Origin: Gallionellaceae bacterium
GTDB taxonomy: Bacteria; Pseudomonadota; Gammaproteobacteria; Burkholderiales; Gallionellaceae
Reading direction: 5' to 3'
NCBI GenBank assembly: GCA_009773615.1
Contig: WSYA01000020.1
Location: forward strand, 1-34,327
DNA length: 34,327 nucleotides
The notes beneath the pieces are model-generated. The model did no database searches, was not told the origin of the DNA, and saw only the letters and a list, made by a program, of their open reading frames with translations. Below, one piece after another: positions 33,809 through 34,327 of this stretch; positions within the stretch are counted from its first letter, which is position 1; each line of letters begins with the position of its first letter. Made by a program: the position numbers and the translations under genes.

Positions 33809-33825
33809 CTCTACTTTCGTTAGAG
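33809..33825 (+). repeat. Short inverted repeat resembling the element upstream of the previous gene
   Basis: CTCTA (33809-33813) and TAGAG (33821-33825) flank a seven-base loop. The bases TCTACTTTCG here resemble TCTACTTTTCG at 33241-33251, and both lie about 25-45 bases before a start codon. This may be a shared operator or an unrelated coincidence. Confidence 0.3.
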
Positions 33826-33844
33826 CGCATTAATACCATTTCGA

Positions 33845-33853
33845 TGTGGATAA
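33845..33853 (-). promoter_or_regulatory. Isolated perfect DnaA box
   Basis: TGTGGATAA is the exact reverse complement of TTATCCACA. It overlaps the possible GTG start and ends two bases before the ATG of the truncated membrane-protein gene. A single such 9-mer has an expectation of roughly 0.26 by chance on either strand of a 34 kb window with even base use, so function is uncertain. Confidence 0.35.
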
Positions 33854-33854
33854 A

Positions 33855-34244
33855 ATGAAAGACCGGATAATTAACGCTATATTCAGCTTGCCAGGGGCAT
33901 CACTTACTGTAGGTGCAACAGGTTTTCTTTCGGCCATAGTGACCATGTTTGTGGATGTAAATAGTCAGCTATCTGTAAAGTGGGCTCTCTTTGCATTGCT
34001 GTTTTTCATCAGCTTTACGCTTATTCTTTTCAAGGTGATCTTTGATCTATCCAATGAGAATAAATCTCCATCCCCTTTTGAGAATCCATTTCAGTTTATT
34101 GAGGCAGATCATCTTTTTATAATTCGACGAAATGAAAATTTTCTTAATAGCATCATAGTCGGATGCTATTCCCAATTAGATGGGATTGACCGACTTGCAT
34201 ATATAGCCGTTGTACACTTGGTTCAGGATAAAGGGCACCTCTAA
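33855..34244 (+). pseudogene. Membrane protein of unknown function, probably 3'-truncated by an insertion sequence
   Basis: The reading frame from the ATG at 33855 codes for 129 residues; a GTG at 33846 would add three. Two hydrophobic segments (about 9-35 and 43-65 from the ATG) are followed by a soluble part with ADHLFIIRRNENFLNSIIVGCY and DGIDRLAYIAVVHLVQ. The last codons, GGG CAC CTC and TAA, coincide with what looks like the terminal repeat of an insertion sequence, so the natural C-terminus seems to be missing. The local G+C is low (20 of 60 in 34021-34080, against 32 of 60 near the end of gyrB). I recognise no family. If the insertion reading is wrong, this is simply an intact small membrane protein. 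Confidence 0.5.
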
Positions 34245-34327
34245 AAATCACCCGAAATAAATGATCTGGCAAGTCATCGAAATAGTGCAGAGAAACGTTA
34301 CTGAAGGATGCGATCACGAACATGGAA
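34233..34327 (+). mobile_element. Possible left end of an insertion sequence (runs off the window)
   Basis: The bases GGGCACCTCTAAAAATCACC at 34233-34252 resemble terminal inverted repeats that I remember from IS5-type elements of betaproteobacteria. About 70-90 bases later, AAGGATG (34304-34310) and a further ATGGAA (34322-34327) could begin a transposase gene. The upstream gene ends inside the repeat. The other end of the element is not in the window, so neither the family nor a target duplication can be confirmed. Confidence 0.4.

Overview
The window is a chromosomal origin-of-replication neighbourhood from a betaproteobacterium. The rpmH-rnpA-yidD-yidC-mnmE-mnmG-rsmG-parA-parB-atpI-BEFHAGDC-glmU-glmS order, the dnaA-dnaN-gyrB order without recF, and the argA/yggX/ppk and ubiB proteins suggest the Nitrosomonadales or Gallionellaceae. 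That assignment is an inference from gene order and protein similarity as I remember it; no search was run.

Left arm (1-9.7 kb): a small lysine-rich protein with a ribbon-helix-helix-like end converges on a leftward argA-yggX-ppk group. A rightward set follows: yjdM/phnA, an exported phosphoesterase, rluA, a Tim44-like membrane protein (closed by a clear terminator) and ubiB. ubiB converges on an orphan ParA-type ATPase that lies downstream of glmS.

Centre (9.8-27.9 kb): an almost unbroken leftward block of about 18 kb. It runs from rpmH at the origin through rnpA, yidD and yidC (ribosome, RNase P and membrane insertion), mnmE, mnmG and rsmG (tRNA and rRNA modification) and parA-parB (chromosome partition) to the whole F1Fo ATP synthase operon. 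A strong intrinsic terminator follows atpC, then glmU and glmS (UDP-GlcNAc synthesis). Many junctions are ATGA overlaps or gaps below 35 bases, so most of the block is probably co-transcribed or translationally coupled.

Origin (27.9-33.2 kb): rpmH and dnaA diverge from a 141-base region holding a perfect DnaA box and a near-consensus rpmH promoter. The dnaA-dnaN gap is very AT-rich, has three one-mismatch DnaA boxes and is the best oriC candidate. dnaN and gyrB follow. Two perfect 14-bp parS palindromes are visible, one between mnmG and mnmE and one between dnaN and gyrB, so the partition system (ParA, ParB, parS) sits together around the origin.

Right edge (33.2-34.3 kb): GC drops in two small membrane-protein genes of no family I recognise. 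The second appears to be cut by the end of an insertion sequence that runs off the window. This is the only region that looks accessory. There is no gene-free stretch above 300 bases, and I saw no tRNA, rRNA or CRISPR array. No clearly new multi-gene system is evident. The most interesting items are the orphan ParA, the lysine-rich DNA-binding-like protein behind a perfect palindrome, the parS layout and the disrupted membrane-gene pair.
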